A stretch of 64,000 nucleotides of DNA from Sophora flavescens (Eukaryota; Streptophyta; Magnoliopsida; Fabales; Fabaceae), in the NCBI GenBank assembly GCA_030762895.1, contig CM061068.1, positions 151,539,311-151,603,310 of the forward strand. Reading direction: 5' to 3'. The notes below the pieces were generated by a model. It had not been told where the DNA came from. It was given only the letters and a program-made list of their open reading frames with translations, and did no database searches. Every line of letters begins with the position of its first letter. Position 1 is the stretch's first letter. The translations under genes and the position numbers were made by a program. Below, one piece after another: positions 11,276 to 22,115 of the stretch.

Positions 11276-12442
11276 TATTTGAAACCTGCAAGATCACTAC
11301 CAAACATTCAAACTTAAAAGTTCGCTATGGTTTTTGAAAGTTAACATTACAAAATATTTTTTTTTTTCAACTTATTTATAAATACAATACAATTACAGTA
11401 CAAACATTACACCATATATAATTGTCTTACTTCTCTGTACTTAGTACTTGCAATATAATGTAAAAAAATAAAATTTATTATACGATTCAATCCCATTTTA
11501 AATTGTCCTGTTGTTAATACCATCTATAATCAAGTGCATACTCTAGGTTGTCTTTGTCTAATAGTTATCTTTTCCTTTCCGCAATGAGTCAATACATGAT
11601 GAATAAAATCAGCACTTAAGATCACCCCATATTTGTTTTCATAACATTAAGTGGTTGTTTAACTTAAACAACTGATTGATGTTTGTCTCATATAGAAGAA
11701 ACTGTACTCTATATTTGTCTCATATAAAAGACAGCAAAATAGGTTGGTTATCTTCTATTTCAAGCAGATATTATATATTTATATCATAAAAAATGTTGTT
11801 GTATTTATACTTTATTGAGAATTGATGCAGGACTTTTGCGTAAACTTCCTCTATAAAAAATCTATTAAACTAACTATAATTTACTTATCCCATTGCGAAA
11901 GGTGGTGCCATGAAATTCACCATTATATAAACATGTTTTTGAATCACTTATTTGTGCCTATTATAGACTTTGTGATTAGTAAATTATTTGCCGGTAGTAG
12001 GATTAAATAAAAGCTATCAAAGAAAAGGGAGCACAGATTGAAACCAAAGTATAAATGGAATGATTACCTTCGTGGCGATTGCAGAGGAGGGTGGTGGTAC
12101 CAGCAATTCGTTGCGGCAATGTATATGAAATGCATGGGACAGGCTGGAAGAACACTTACAAGTTGAAGTTCGTTTTCTCCGTCGACAGTGGTAGTGCATG
12201 AGTCATTCAATCCTAAATTAGGGTTGCTTGTGAACAGTGGGAATGGAATTTCAAGTGTTTCAGTCGTCCCTTTGTGATGAAATAGGCATATTAGGTTAAC
12301 CAAAAACAAAAAGAAATTGGCCTATTAGTATTACATTAACTGACAATGGATAAAATCGTTTGGACCTTTGGTAGTTACTTTTTACTCAAGTTAAATTGGT
12401 TTGAGTGCTATAAAATCATTTGTTTTGACATTATGAAACTGT
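11276..12442. other. Helitron-flanking non-coding region
   Basis: AT-rich with no recognised product. On minus, 12064-12309 has a GC-richer stretch with a possible splice donor (AACTTGTAAGTG near 12165) that might be a captured 5' exon, but it matches no family I know. Confidence 0.3.
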
Positions 12443-12475
12443 ACCCGTGCATTCAGCACGGGTAAGAAACTCTAG
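12443..12475 (+). mobile_element. Helitron 3' terminus (hairpin plus CTAG end)
   Basis: ACCCGTGC (12443-12450), five-base loop ATTCA, then GCACGGGT (12456-12463) form a perfect 8-bp GC-rich stem. Eight bases later comes CTAG (12472-12475) followed by T. This is the canonical Helitron end: a 3' hairpin, then CTRR, then a target T. It gives an element in plus orientation, consistent with the helicase fragment. The 5' TC end was not located. Confidence 0.8.
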
Positions 12476-12641
12476 TATTTGAAAAGGTTAAATAAAGGTT
12501 CCATAAGCTAACTTATAATTTATTTGACTAACTTATGAGTTTGTTGGTTTGATAAAGGTGTTTGGTAAACAAACTTATCTCATTAGTTTATAGTTCTTCT
12601 GCTTGGTAAAAATAGTTGATAAGCTAGCTTGTAGCCGATGA

Positions 12642-12960
12642 GTGTGTGTTTGATTTCACGTTGAAAACCTCTAGAATTGTTTTTGCCCTCTGTCAAACGT
12701 GATTATAGTAAAAATGAGATGTTTGGTTCCTGTCAGGTAAAATTAATTTTGCCTCCAGAAACGATTCTGACTAGAAGCTACAAAAAGTAGCTTATGAGTT
12801 GAGTTAAAAAATTTACAATATGTTTTACATCAAACTTGCTTTCAAAATAAAAACATCCAAATATAAATCAATACACTTCAAAGTCAATTCTAACCAAATC
12901 AATTTTACAAAATCAATTACATTCAAAATTACTTTTGTTAAACACTCATCCAAACACGCT
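12642..12960. mobile_element. MITE-like element, about 320 bp
   Basis: The left end GTGTGTTTGATTT and the right end ATCCAAACACGCT are approximate inverted repeats. The interior is AT-rich and non-coding. Further upstream, 12476-12640 is a purine/AT-rich stretch with repeated ACTTAT and GATAAG words. Family unassigned. Confidence 0.35.
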
Positions 12961-13224
12961 TGGATCTATGGGACCAGTCATATGAGACTCTACACCAAGC
13001 AAGCCTCTTGGTCCGGATTAGGTGTTGCTGAGAAGGCTGATACGCCTACTGTTAGAGGCCAATTCAGGATGCCAGAGATACTCTTCAATGACATATTTGG
13101 AATTTCCTTCAAATGTCCCTTGTACTATGATGATGAAATTCAATGGGATGAACCTCAAGCTTCAGTCCATGAAGAAGTTAAATCTAAACATCATGATGGA
13201 CAAGTTGGTGATTCTAAGTATTGA
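12961..13224 (+). pseudogene. Exon-like fragment of an unidentified protein
   Basis: An open frame ends at TGA 13222 with sequence less biased than its surroundings: SWSGLGVAEKADTPTVRGQF, then FGISFKCPLYYDDEIQWDEP, then a charged tail. It looks like real protein sequence because composition and codon use differ from the AT-rich flanks, but I do not recognise the family. It starts next to the MITE-like right end, so the 5' part is missing. Confidence 0.35.
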
Positions 13225-14274
13225 TAGCATAAAATCCACAGGTGTACGGTTTCATCGTCAATAATAAAAGATATTGAGCCCATAGAGACCGTATTTATGA
13301 ATACCAATTAATTATTAAATCAATTAAACCAAACAATAAGATTGATTATGATATTAGAACCAAGTAACAATTGTAATTGAGAATAGTAATTAATTAAATT
13401 AAATTAAGAAAATAACAAGAAACAAGATTTGGGTTTTTCATATGGGAAAGGAATTTCTAGGAATTGGGTTGCCATAAAGATTGATTATGCTACTAAATCG
13501 ACTACCCCTTTATTAATTGTCAAAATGATTTGAAGGTGAAATAATCCTAATATAGTAAGTGTCCCCTCTCAAGATATAACAACCATGCCCAATCAAACCA
13601 ACTCCCACTCTCGTGGTAATTGCATTTAAATTGGACTCATTAAGGTTTGTGACAATTCAATGAACCCTCGAAGGATCACTTCTAACTGTTAAGATTTAAG
13701 TCCTAAGTTCAACTCCTTTTTTTTATAGGAAAATGTTAGTATGGTAGTTGTTAATATTTTCTCCTTTGCCAAAGATTGAATCTTGGACCTCCAACACCTT
13801 CCACCTGAGCTACTCCCCCCCCCCATGTTCAATTCCTATATATCTAATACCTAAGTTCACTTCTTAGTTCATCCCTAGAGTATCTATGACATTCATATAA
13901 GTGGCCACCAAATTCACAAGTAATTCATGCAATAGGAATTAAATCAAAAGTAAATTAAAATTAACAAAGAGAAGTCATTAATTCATAACATAAAACAAGA
14001 CTTGAGCATTGCCTTAACTCCTAGAAATAAAGAGAATATTCAAGCATTGTCATCATCAAAGCAATCTTGAATATGAAAAGCATGAATAACCAAAGAGAGA
14101 AAGGGAGAAGAGATGGAGAAGAAAAATCATATTCTTAAGCCAAAACCTCCAATGCAGTGAGCCAAAGATCCATATTTTCGAGCCTCAGGGTCTTATATAT
14201 AATGCAGGTTAATTTTGGATAAAATCCTTTACAATTTAAATCAGAAAAATAAGATAAATTTGAAATTATCGCGT
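13225..14274 (-). repeat. Antisense LTR-retrotransposon leader relic
   Basis: On minus, the stretch reads ...ACGGTCTCTATGGGCTCAAT and GTACACCTGTGGATTTTATG, phrases typical of the U5 end of plant gypsy LTRs whose primer site is TGGCGCC. No primer site or coding part remains. The rest is AT-rich with a C9 run at 13818-13826. No gene. Confidence 0.35.
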
Positions 14275-14380
14275 TGTAACACCCCATTTTTCGTTATCAA
14301 TGTTTATGAATGCCTTGTTTGTCTTAAAAATGTTTTTGGGGCTAAGTGGGATTTCCTAGGATTTAAATCCCTTTCTGGTG

Positions 14381-14489
14381 CATGAGCATGACCGTGCTCA
14401 TGTATCAGCACGCCCGTGCTTAGGCGCGTGTCTTGTGGCTGCCTGAGCCACAAGCACGACCGTGCTTAATAGGGAGCACGATCGTGCTC
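14381..14489. promoter_or_regulatory. Cluster of four GC-rich palindromes in LTR1
   Basis: CATGAGCA..TGCTCATG (14381-14402), AGCACG-CC-CGTGCT (14407-14420), AAGCACG-AC-CGTGCTT (14452-14467) and GAGCACG-AT-CGTGCTC (14474-14489). Looser copies occur at 15429-15540, and in LTR2 at 20644-20702 and 21446-21516. They stand out from AT-rich DNA. Possible roles are U3 protein-binding or RNA structure; neither is shown. Confidence 0.7.
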
Positions 14490-15674
14490 GGGTCAAAGTT
14501 TACAAATAGAAGGCAGTGTGCATGGGTTACGAGTGTGATCCCTTTTTTGGCACTTTAATAATCCTAGTGTGACAAACTTTTCCTCTTTCCCTTCCTTTGA
14601 ACCAAATCAAGCTCTTGGCGTTCTTGCTCTAGTTTTGGGAGAGAGATCACACGTTAGTGTCAGTAGAGGTAAGTCGGTTATCCCTTGCTATTAATCTCTT
14701 TTCCTAATCGTTGGATTGGGATTAATTGGTTGTTCTTATATTTGGCCAAGGCTTGGGAAACTCATCGAGCCCTCGAGGGAAAGCGACCAGTTTGCTTTCG
14801 GGGTTTGATCTTCATACCAGGTATGGGGAGAAGAGATAGTATGAACATATAGGCATTGGGGGTAGCGTAAGATGAAGGGTTGATCCATGACCCTATTTGT
14901 TTGTTATTTGATTACATATTAACTATTGTTATATGACTATTGTAAATGATTCCTTATTGTTGGCATGCTTTAAATTGCAAACCGATCATGATGATGTTGT
15001 TGTATGAATTAATGATGTTTCTGTTTATTCAAGTTTATGAATGAATGTTGTTACTGGTTGTTTGTATGATGTTATGAAGCGAACAACGAAGATGTAAATA
15101 AGACATTGAAAACGTTAATGATAATTAAGGGATGTTTCCCAGTTTGTTCATAAGACTTTAACGTTAGTAATGAGAGGCAAGGAAAATGCCAAAAGGTTTA
15201 GTCAAGGACCCTAGGGATTGATTCATGAGTGTTTAAGGATCTTAATAATGAAACAGAATTAAAGGATTAATTCCCCTTAGTTATAAGACTTGAAGAATAA
15301 TTAAGAACAGTGAAACTGATGATCAAAGACTTAGTAAAAGCCAATAGGTTCAATCCATGAATTACCCAAGAGGTTCGGCAAAGGGTTTCTGACCCTGTCT
15401 GCCCAAACCACTTCGACCATGTTCCAGTAAGCACGACCGTTCTTAACAGGGAGCACGCCCATGCTCCAATTTCAAATTCAAAAAGTTCGGCCTGCATAAG
15501 CACGGCCTTGCCCAACAGCAAGCACGCCTGTGCTCACCTGTCCAGAACAGAACATAGAAAACTAAAACAGGGGTGTTTCACCCCAAATAAGTAAAAGATG
15601 TAAGAAGATACCAAATGAAGTAAAGGTTAGATAACCAACAGAGATAAACGATTAACATGTGACAAGACGTTGTA

Positions 15675-15905
15675 CCTTGGTAGGCGAGTGGCCAAGGGAG
15701 TCTTGATAGCCAAGTGATCAAGTTGTTGTTAATGTTGTACCTTGGTAGCCTAGTGACCGAGGGGGTCTCGATAGCCAGGTGGTTGAGATGTTGAGTTCTG
15801 GTGCTTGATGGCCAGAATGTTAATTAAAAGATTAAAGATGGAAGATAACGTTATATCTTGGTAGCCATGTGGCCAAGATAACCTCGATAGCTAAGTGGTC
15901 GAGGT
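15675..15905 (+). repeat. Array of stem-loops with constant loop and variable arms (LTR1)
   Basis: Successive hairpins: CCTTGG/CCAAGG (15675-15697), CTTGAT/ATCAAG (15702-15722), CCTTGG/CCGAGG (15740-15762), TCTCGA/TTGAGA (15766-15788), TTCTGG/CCAGAA (15796-15817), TATCTTGG/CCAAGATA (15854-15880) and ACCTCGA/TCGAGGT (15881-15905). Most loops are close to TAGCCAAGTGG. Arms change in pairs while the loop stays. Equivalent arrays lie in LTR2 (21655-21894) and LTR3 (51482-51602). Confidence 0.85.
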
Positions 15906-16281
15906 GTTGATGGTGTTAAAACTTGGGTAACCAAGTGGGCCAAGCGGAGGTGGTGTTTGTTGTATGTGTTGATGTTCCTCACGCATTCATGCATCGGAGA
16001 TGTTAGTGGGGGATGTTCAACATAGGGGAAGTCATCTGAGAGTAAGGCGATCTAGCCGTCCACGGCTATTCAAGTGAATCATGTACACCCGTGGTGGCGC
16101 ATCCGAGAGTAAGGTGCGTCGGCTATCCAAGGGGTCCACCTGTGTTGGGGACTACCGATGTTGGTGCTTAATGGCCAATGTGGATATGTGACTCCGGAGG
16201 TGACTTCCTGAGGTAGATTGGATCCAAGTGCATAACGAAGTAGTGGAGTAGCGCTGCATCGCATAGTATACATGTTTGAAT

Positions 16282-17288
16282 TAGGGGTGGAAGTGGATCG
16301 GGTAAACCCCACCAACCCGAACCAAACCAACCTATAAAAAGTCAAAGTTAATTGGTTCGGGTATTGGATTTTAATTTTCAGAATCGATCACTCGTCTACC
16401 CGACCCGATGATAGGGCACAACTAATTTTTTTCCCCAATATCTTGACCTAATGGCTAATCTTAGTAAGTCTGACACTCCAGCCCAAGTGCTCACCATCGT
16501 CACACATGTTTCTCACATATGCGCATCCTGACCTAGCCATCTAGGGCTTCCGCCGCCGCCGCAACCACACACAGGCTGACCAGACCAGATTGGTGTCTCA
16601 GCTCCTCTCCGCCGCACTCGTCGTGCTTCTGTCCTCCGTCGTCGTCATCCATCCATGAAGGTGGAGGAGATTTGTGCTCTGAATCTGATTTGTACAAGTG
16701 AGAGTGAGAACGATTTGTGCTCTCACACAACACACAACCTTCCTTCATCTAGACATCTCAGTGCCGCCGCCAACGTTCCCATCTAGACATCTCCTTCGTT
16801 CACGTGCTTTGGCAACATCACGCGACCTCCATATTCCTAATCACCGCCGTTGCAGCGCCATCAGCACCTCCACCTTGCCCCTTTGGTCTTGCTCTTAGTG
16901 CTCTAGGTTACTTTTCTATTGTGCTCTTCTGTAAACGACAACCCAGAAGCTTCTATTTGTTTTTTTTTATTGGTTTTTTTTTGTGCTTTTAATGGTTTAT
17001 TTTAATTAAGTGTATTCAAATTTCAAAACGCTGATAAGTGTGAGTTTTCATATGTTGGGCCAAGAGGGTAATGTAATGCTGGGTCTTTCAAATATGATTG
17101 TTTCATATAACAAGTATATGTTTAACCCGATAGACCCGATCCAAACCAACTAGATTTTGATCGATTTGGTTTGGTTTGGGTTTTGTAAAAAAATTACAAA
17201 AATCCGAACCAAACTGAACCATTCAATTTTGTTTGGTTCGGATTTTTTTCCACCCTAAAACCGAACCAAACTGACCCATTACACCCCT
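16282..17288. mobile_element. Non-autonomous hAT-like element with GC-rich cargo
   Basis: Ends TAGGGGTGG and ...ACACCCCT are inverted. Both subterminal regions repeat AACCAAACC/GGTTTGGTT words. The TTTGA flank occurs on both sides (16275-16279 and 17290-17294). The interior (16495-16920) is rich in CCGCCGCC and CCTCC and resembles 5' UTR or first-exon sequence of a host gene, but no product is recognised. It is absent from the same place in LTR2 and LTR3, so it inserted after LTR1 was formed. Confidence 0.65.
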
Positions 17289-17297
17289 ATTTGAGAT

Positions 17298-17338
<41 letters not shown>

Positions 17339-17813
17339 TCGATATATTGATATGTTATGTTTGATATGCTATGTTTATATGATGCATGTTCATCTTACTA
17401 ACTGCTTTCTTGCCATTATGTTCATATATATGTTTCTTACTCCCCGTCTTTTATTGTTGCTTTGCATGTACCCCTTTTATGTTGTGCAGAGGACGGTGAG
17501 CAGCCAGTTGAAGAGTGACTCCGAGGAGCCGCTACTCGTAGTTAGGATTTATGTTTAGTTTATGTTGTTATCCGTGATGTTTCGGGATTTTTGGTTATAC
17601 CAGCTCTGTAATGTGATATTGGGGTTGGGTTTCCTTTTATGTTATGTTTCGCTATGTTTTCCTTTTAAACATGTTAATTTCCGTGTTGAGAAGTTGTTAA
17701 AATGTGGTAACCTCTATCCAGTTTTTATTTCACTAAATAAATGCATGTTTTATTTTACCTCTTTTATTTAAATGCTTTATAAATACATGCAGGGTAGAGG
17801 ATGTCACATTTAG

Positions 17814-17826
17814 TGGTATCTGAGCA
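17814..17826 (+). other. Primer-binding site (tRNA-Met type)
   Basis: TGGTATCTGAGCA follows the LTR1 end by five bases and matches the plant initiator-tRNA-Met site TGGTATCAGAGC with one change. Confidence 0.75.
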
Positions 17827-17974
17827 GGTTTATCCTATCAGGCCATGTTATGAGTCTTCTGTGTTGCTCTTATTTGAATTATCTATAAATTGTTGTAGAT
17901 AATGATGCTTAGTATAGTTCTTCCTGCTTGGTTCTTTGTATTTGATAGTTTTTTTTGGACAAGTGCAGGAACCA

Positions 17975-18995
17975 ATGGCAGGAAGAGGTAGGAACGATCA
18001 GGCTATCGCCGATGCGTTGGCACTGCTTGCTAATGCTATAAGACAGAACCAGAATAACAACAATTGAGGACCAGCTGAGTTTTAGGGTTTAGATAAATTC
18101 CCGCGGAACAACCCGTCTTCCTTCAACGGAGCTTATGACCCTGAAGGTGCTCTTTTGTGGATGAGGGAAACTGAGAAGATATTCCAGGCTATAGGATGCA
18201 ATGACATTCAGAAGGTCATCATCGGGACCTTCATGCTGAAGAAGGAAGCTGAGCACTGGTGGGAGAGTTGTCACCAGCGTATGGAAGATGGGGGTACAAT
18301 GGTTACTTGGAACATCTTCAAGGAAAGATTCTTGGAGAAGTACTTCCTAGCTGACATCCACGACAAGAAGGAGATGGAGTTCTTGGCTTTGAAGCAGGGA
18401 ACCATGTCCATGGGAGAGTATGCGGCAAAGTTTGAGGAGCTGGCCCGTTATTACACGCTGTATCAGTATGTAAATGATGACCGCTCCAAGTGCGTGAAGT
18501 TCGAGGACGGTTTGCGTCCAGAAATCAAGCAAGCCATCAGTTAACTAGAGATCCTCATCTTTCCGATTTTGGTGAGCAAGTGTAGGATCTTTGAAGATGC
18601 CTACAAATCTAGAGTGTCTAGCTACAAGAGTTCAGATGCACGGGGTAACAAGAAGAACGAGCAGAAGGACAAAGGAAAGCAGCGTTTAGCTCCAGTTGGC
18701 CAGGACTTCAAGCGTGGTGGCAATAAGCCCCAGGTTTCTTCAGACAGGTCCAAGGGTTGAGTTCTTCTACTCCTAGACCCATCAGATGCAGCAAGTACAG
18801 TGCACAAGATCATTTTACCTCTTAGTGCAAGGAGACAGACATCATCTGCTTCAAGTGTGGCAAATCAGGTCACATCAGCTGGGATTGTGAAGGAACAAAG
18901 TCAGAACCACAAAGTGCTAGCAAGAGTCAGAAACCCCAAGCCAACCAACTGAAAACCATTTGGAGAGTCTTTACTCTTAGTTGAACTGAGGCCTC
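17975..18995 (+). pseudogene. Tekay-like gag with zinc knuckle, broken
   Basis: The frame starts ATGGCAGGAAGAGG and codes the capsid-nucleocapsid protein of a Ty3/gypsy chromovirus. The core reads FQAIGCNDIQKVIIGTFMLK, EAEHWWES, WNIFKERFLEKYF and KFEELARYYTLY, the usual gag landmarks, followed by a basic region and CCHC box CFKCGKSGHISWDC near 18850. Stops interrupt it at about 18066, 18082, 18542 and 18758, and the nucleocapsid is in a shifted frame. It lies 149 bp after the primer site, as expected. Confidence 0.85.
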
Positions 18996-19367
18996 CGAGT
19001 CTGAGGACTTGATCCAAGGTATGTGCCTCATTGATGGAACTCCTTTAACTGTATTGTTTGATTCGGGTGCGACTCACTCGTTTGTATCACATGAATGTGT
19101 TAAGAGTCTTAAATTGCCCGTGACACTTCTTGAGTGTTATTTAGTTGTGGCCACACCCACGAATAAACCTGTTCTTACTTCTTATGCATGCAAGAATATT
19201 TTTATTACGATTGATGGTAGAAATTTTATTGTTGATCTTGTATGCCTACCTTTGAAGGAACTTGATGTTATTCTTGGCATGGACCGGTTACCTTCCAACC
19301 ATGTTCTTCTAAACTGTTTTGATAAAACCATAGTTTTTGGAACTCCTGTGGATCCTAGGTTTCTCTA
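18996..19367 (+). pseudogene. Tekay-like aspartic protease, cut at its 3' end
   Basis: The open frame has LFDSGATHSFVS, the retropepsin active site (DSGA), and LPLKELDVILGMDRL, a second protease landmark. It is cut by a new LTR start (TGTAACACCCC at 19368) right after GTPVDPRFL. Reverse transcriptase, RNase H and integrase of this copy are missing, and no polypurine tract precedes the LTR. So either the LTR belongs to a second insertion or a deletion joined them. Confidence 0.85.
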
Positions 19368-20756
19368 TGTAACACCCCGTTTTTCGTGTTAAGTCTTTCT
19401 TAAGTGTTTATGCATATTGTTAAGTTTAACCTTAGAAAGATTCAATCCTTTTAGAGTCCTAGTAACCTGTTTCACCGTTTTGGCCATATCTTGAGTTCTA
19501 GATGTCCGTTTGAGGTGATCATTGATGCTTGGGAAGCTAAGAGAATTATCTATAAGTCTTATTCAGGTATTTTTGGCCAAATTCTGTTGTTAGTATGCAT
19601 GGCTGCACATAATTATACACGGCCGTACATAATTATGCACGGCCGTACATATTGTCGATTAGCTGAACGCTCCGAAAATAACTATGCATGGTCATACATC
19701 ACGAAGGACGGCCGCACATACTATACTGACAATATAGGTAGCTTATAGGGGTTGTGGCTGTAACCCTCAAATTTGGCACATTGGGAAATCCTAGTGTGAC
19801 AGAAACCTATTCCCTTTCCCTTCCCTTGAACCCTTTGAAGTTCTTGGCGTTCTTGCTCTAGTTTTGGGAGAGTAGTCACGCGTTAGTGTCAGTGGAGGTA
19901 AGCCGGTTATCCCTGTCTATCAATCTCTTTTCCTAATTTTTGGATTTGGATTTAGATTAATTGGTTATTCTTATGTTTGGTCAATGCTTGGGAAACTCAT
20001 CGAGCCGCTTGAAGGAACGCGGCCAGTTTGCTTTTGAGGTTTGATCTTCATACCAGGTATAGGGAGAAGGGATAATATGAACATGTAGGCATTGAGGGTA
20101 GCATAAGATGAAGGGTTAACCCATGACCCTATTTGTTTGCTATTTGATTATGTGTTAACTGTTGTTATATGACTATTGTTGATGATTCCTTAGTGTTGGC
20201 ATGCTTTAAATTGCAAACTAATCTTGATGATGTTGTTGTATGAATTAATGATGTTCTGTTTATTCAAGTTTATGAATGAATGTTGTTATTGGCTGTTTGG
20301 ATGATGTTGTGAAGCGATCAACGACGAATATGTTAATAAGATACTGAAACGATTAATGATTAAGGGATGTTTCCCAGTTTGCTCATAAGACTTGAATCGT
20401 AGTAATAAGAGGTGAGGTTAATGTTTGATGGTCCTTGGGTAGACCCTAGGGATTGATTCATGAGTGTTTAGGGATCTTAATAATGAAACATAATTAAAGG
20501 ATTGATCCCCCTTAGTTATAAGACTTGAAGAATAATTAAGAACAGTAAAACTGATGATCAAAGACTTAGTAAAGGCCAATAAGTTCAATCCATGAATTGC
20601 CCAAGGGGTTTGGCAAGGGGTTATGACCCTTTCTGCTCAGACCAGTACGACCGTGCTCCAGTAAGCACGGTCGTGCTTAATAGGGAGCACGCCTGTGCTC
20701 CACTTTCAAATTCAAAAAGGCCGCGCTGCATAAGCACAGCCGTGCCAAACAGCAAG

Positions 20757-21441
20757 CAGGGACGGATCCAGAAATTTTGATCAGTGGGGGCAAAAAAATA
20801 TATACTATGAATATTTTTATCAAAAATATATAATTGCATAAGTGATAAATAATGACATCATTATCATTGAGTCAAAAATTGGAGATTACAAAAATAATGT
20901 CATTGTATTGTATTCAAAAAGTCTTCTACAAGTTATATGTGCTTTCTACATGTCTTCTTCATATTTTGAAACTGTTGTATGATTTTTTTTCTTTTTCAAT
21001 ACTATAAAAAAATCTCTCTTTACGTATATTACCAAACAATCATACAATAATTCACCTCTCATGCGATTGCGCATTTGATTCTTAACAAATTTCATTGTGG
21101 AGAAACTCCTTTCAATTGTTGTAGTTGTACAGACAAAATCAACGTTAACCTCAAAAGTAAATAGTTTGCTTCTCATGAATAATAATAGTTTGAGTAAATT
21201 ATGTAAATCATCTTCTCTCATGTTATGTAATGCTATGTAATCTTTCCTATGTTACTCTAACTAATGCCATAGTATTTACAATATCTTGATCACTTTTGTA
21301 GAGAGCAAGATTGTAAGGTAATGAGGACATTATCTATCTTTTAGTGGGGGCAAAAATAAAATTATTTATCATTTAGTAAAAGAATAATTTTACTTAGTGG
21401 GGCCAGCTGCCCCCATTGTGCTACAATTAAATCCATCCCTG
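20757..21441 (-). mobile_element. Deleted hAT element with intact ends
   Basis: Ends CAGGGACGGATCC and ...AATCCATCCCTG are inverted repeats. The flanks ACAGCAAG (20749-20756) and ACCGCAAG (21442-21449) are an 8-bp duplication with one change, the size typical of hAT. It is 685 bp long, keeps only the last transposase exon on minus (20946-21221), and sits within LTR2. Confidence 0.9.
20946..21221 (-). pseudogene. hAT transposase C-terminal dimerisation fragment
   Basis: The minus frame has TTTTIERSFSTMKFVKNQMR followed by NRMRGELLYDCLVIYVKRDF, the hAT dimerisation region of the zinc-finger-MYM-like plant group. The catalytic core is missing, so it cannot be active. Confidence 0.85.
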
Positions 21442-21654
21442 ACCGCAAGCAAGCCCGTGCTTGATCCCAGGACCAGCACGCCCGTGCTTGACCCCAGGAC
21501 CAGCACGCCCGTGCTCACCTATCCAGAATAGAACGCAGAAAGCTGAAACAAAGGTGTTTCACCCCAAATAAGTAAAAGATGTAAGAAGACACCAAACGAA
21601 GTAAAAGTTAGATAATCAACACAGCTAAATGATTAACAAGTGATAAGATATTGT

Positions 21655-21894
21655 ACCTTGGTAGCCGAGTGTTCAAGGGGGACCTTGATGCATGATGGTC
21701 AAGGTGGTAATCTCTAGAGCTTAATGGCCAGAGTGTTAATTAAATATGATGTAGTACCTTGGTTGCCTAGTGGCCAAGGGAGCCTCGATAGCCGAGTGGT
21801 CGAGGTGGTAATCTCTGGTTCTTAATGGCTAGAGTGTTAAAAGATTAAATGATGAAAAAATAACGTTAATCCTCGATAGCCGAGTGGTCGAGGT
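21655..21894 (+). repeat. Stem-loop array in LTR2
   Basis: ACCTTGA/TCAAGGT (about 21682-21705), CCTTGG/CCAAGG (21757-21779), CCTCGA/TCGAGG (21783-21804) and CCTCGA/TCGAGG again (21871-21892). Loops are TAGCCGAGTGG, TTGCCTAGTGG or TGCATGATGG. Confidence 0.83.
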
Positions 21895-22115
21895 GTAGAT
21901 GGTGATAATACAAGGGTAGCCTAGTGGCCCAAGCGGAGGTGGTGGTTGCGATTGTCTGTTGTGTTGATCATGCATTCACGCATCGGAGATGTTAGTGGGG
22001 GATGTTCAACATAGGGGAGGTTGTCCGAGAGTAAGGCGATCTGGCCGTCCGCGGCGATTCAAGTGAATCATGTACAACCGTGGTGGCGCATCCGAGAGTA
22101 AGGTGCGTCGGCTAT

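Larger units (their letters stand above)
14275..17808 (+). mobile_element. Long 5' LTR of a Tekay-like chromovirus (LTR1)
   Basis: It starts TGTAACACCCCATTTTTCG and ends GGGTAGAGGATGTCACA, the usual ends of Tekay-type Ty3/gypsy LTRs, and is followed by a primer-binding site and gag. Length is 3534 bp including a 1.0-kb hAT-like insertion (16282-17288). It shares long blocks with LTR2 (19368-31928) and LTR3 (49370-52425), such as GGGAGAAG-GATA-TATGAACAT, GTTAGTGGGGGATGTTCAAC and CTTGCTCTAGTTTTGGGAGA (LTR1/LTR2). It holds the palindromes at 14381-14489, the stem-loop array at 15675-15905 and an (AT)n tract at about 17301-17334. Confidence 0.85.

Noticed and set aside
15675..15905. tRNA genes, because the loops match TAGCCGAGTGG.
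   Set aside because: No acceptor stem, anticodon arm or B box follows; only the D-arm-like hairpin repeats.
16698..16992. Overlapping frames in the GC-rich cargo of the hAT-like element.
   Set aside because: Low-complexity Ser/Pro/Arg from CT-rich DNA; no family recognised and no splice continuity.
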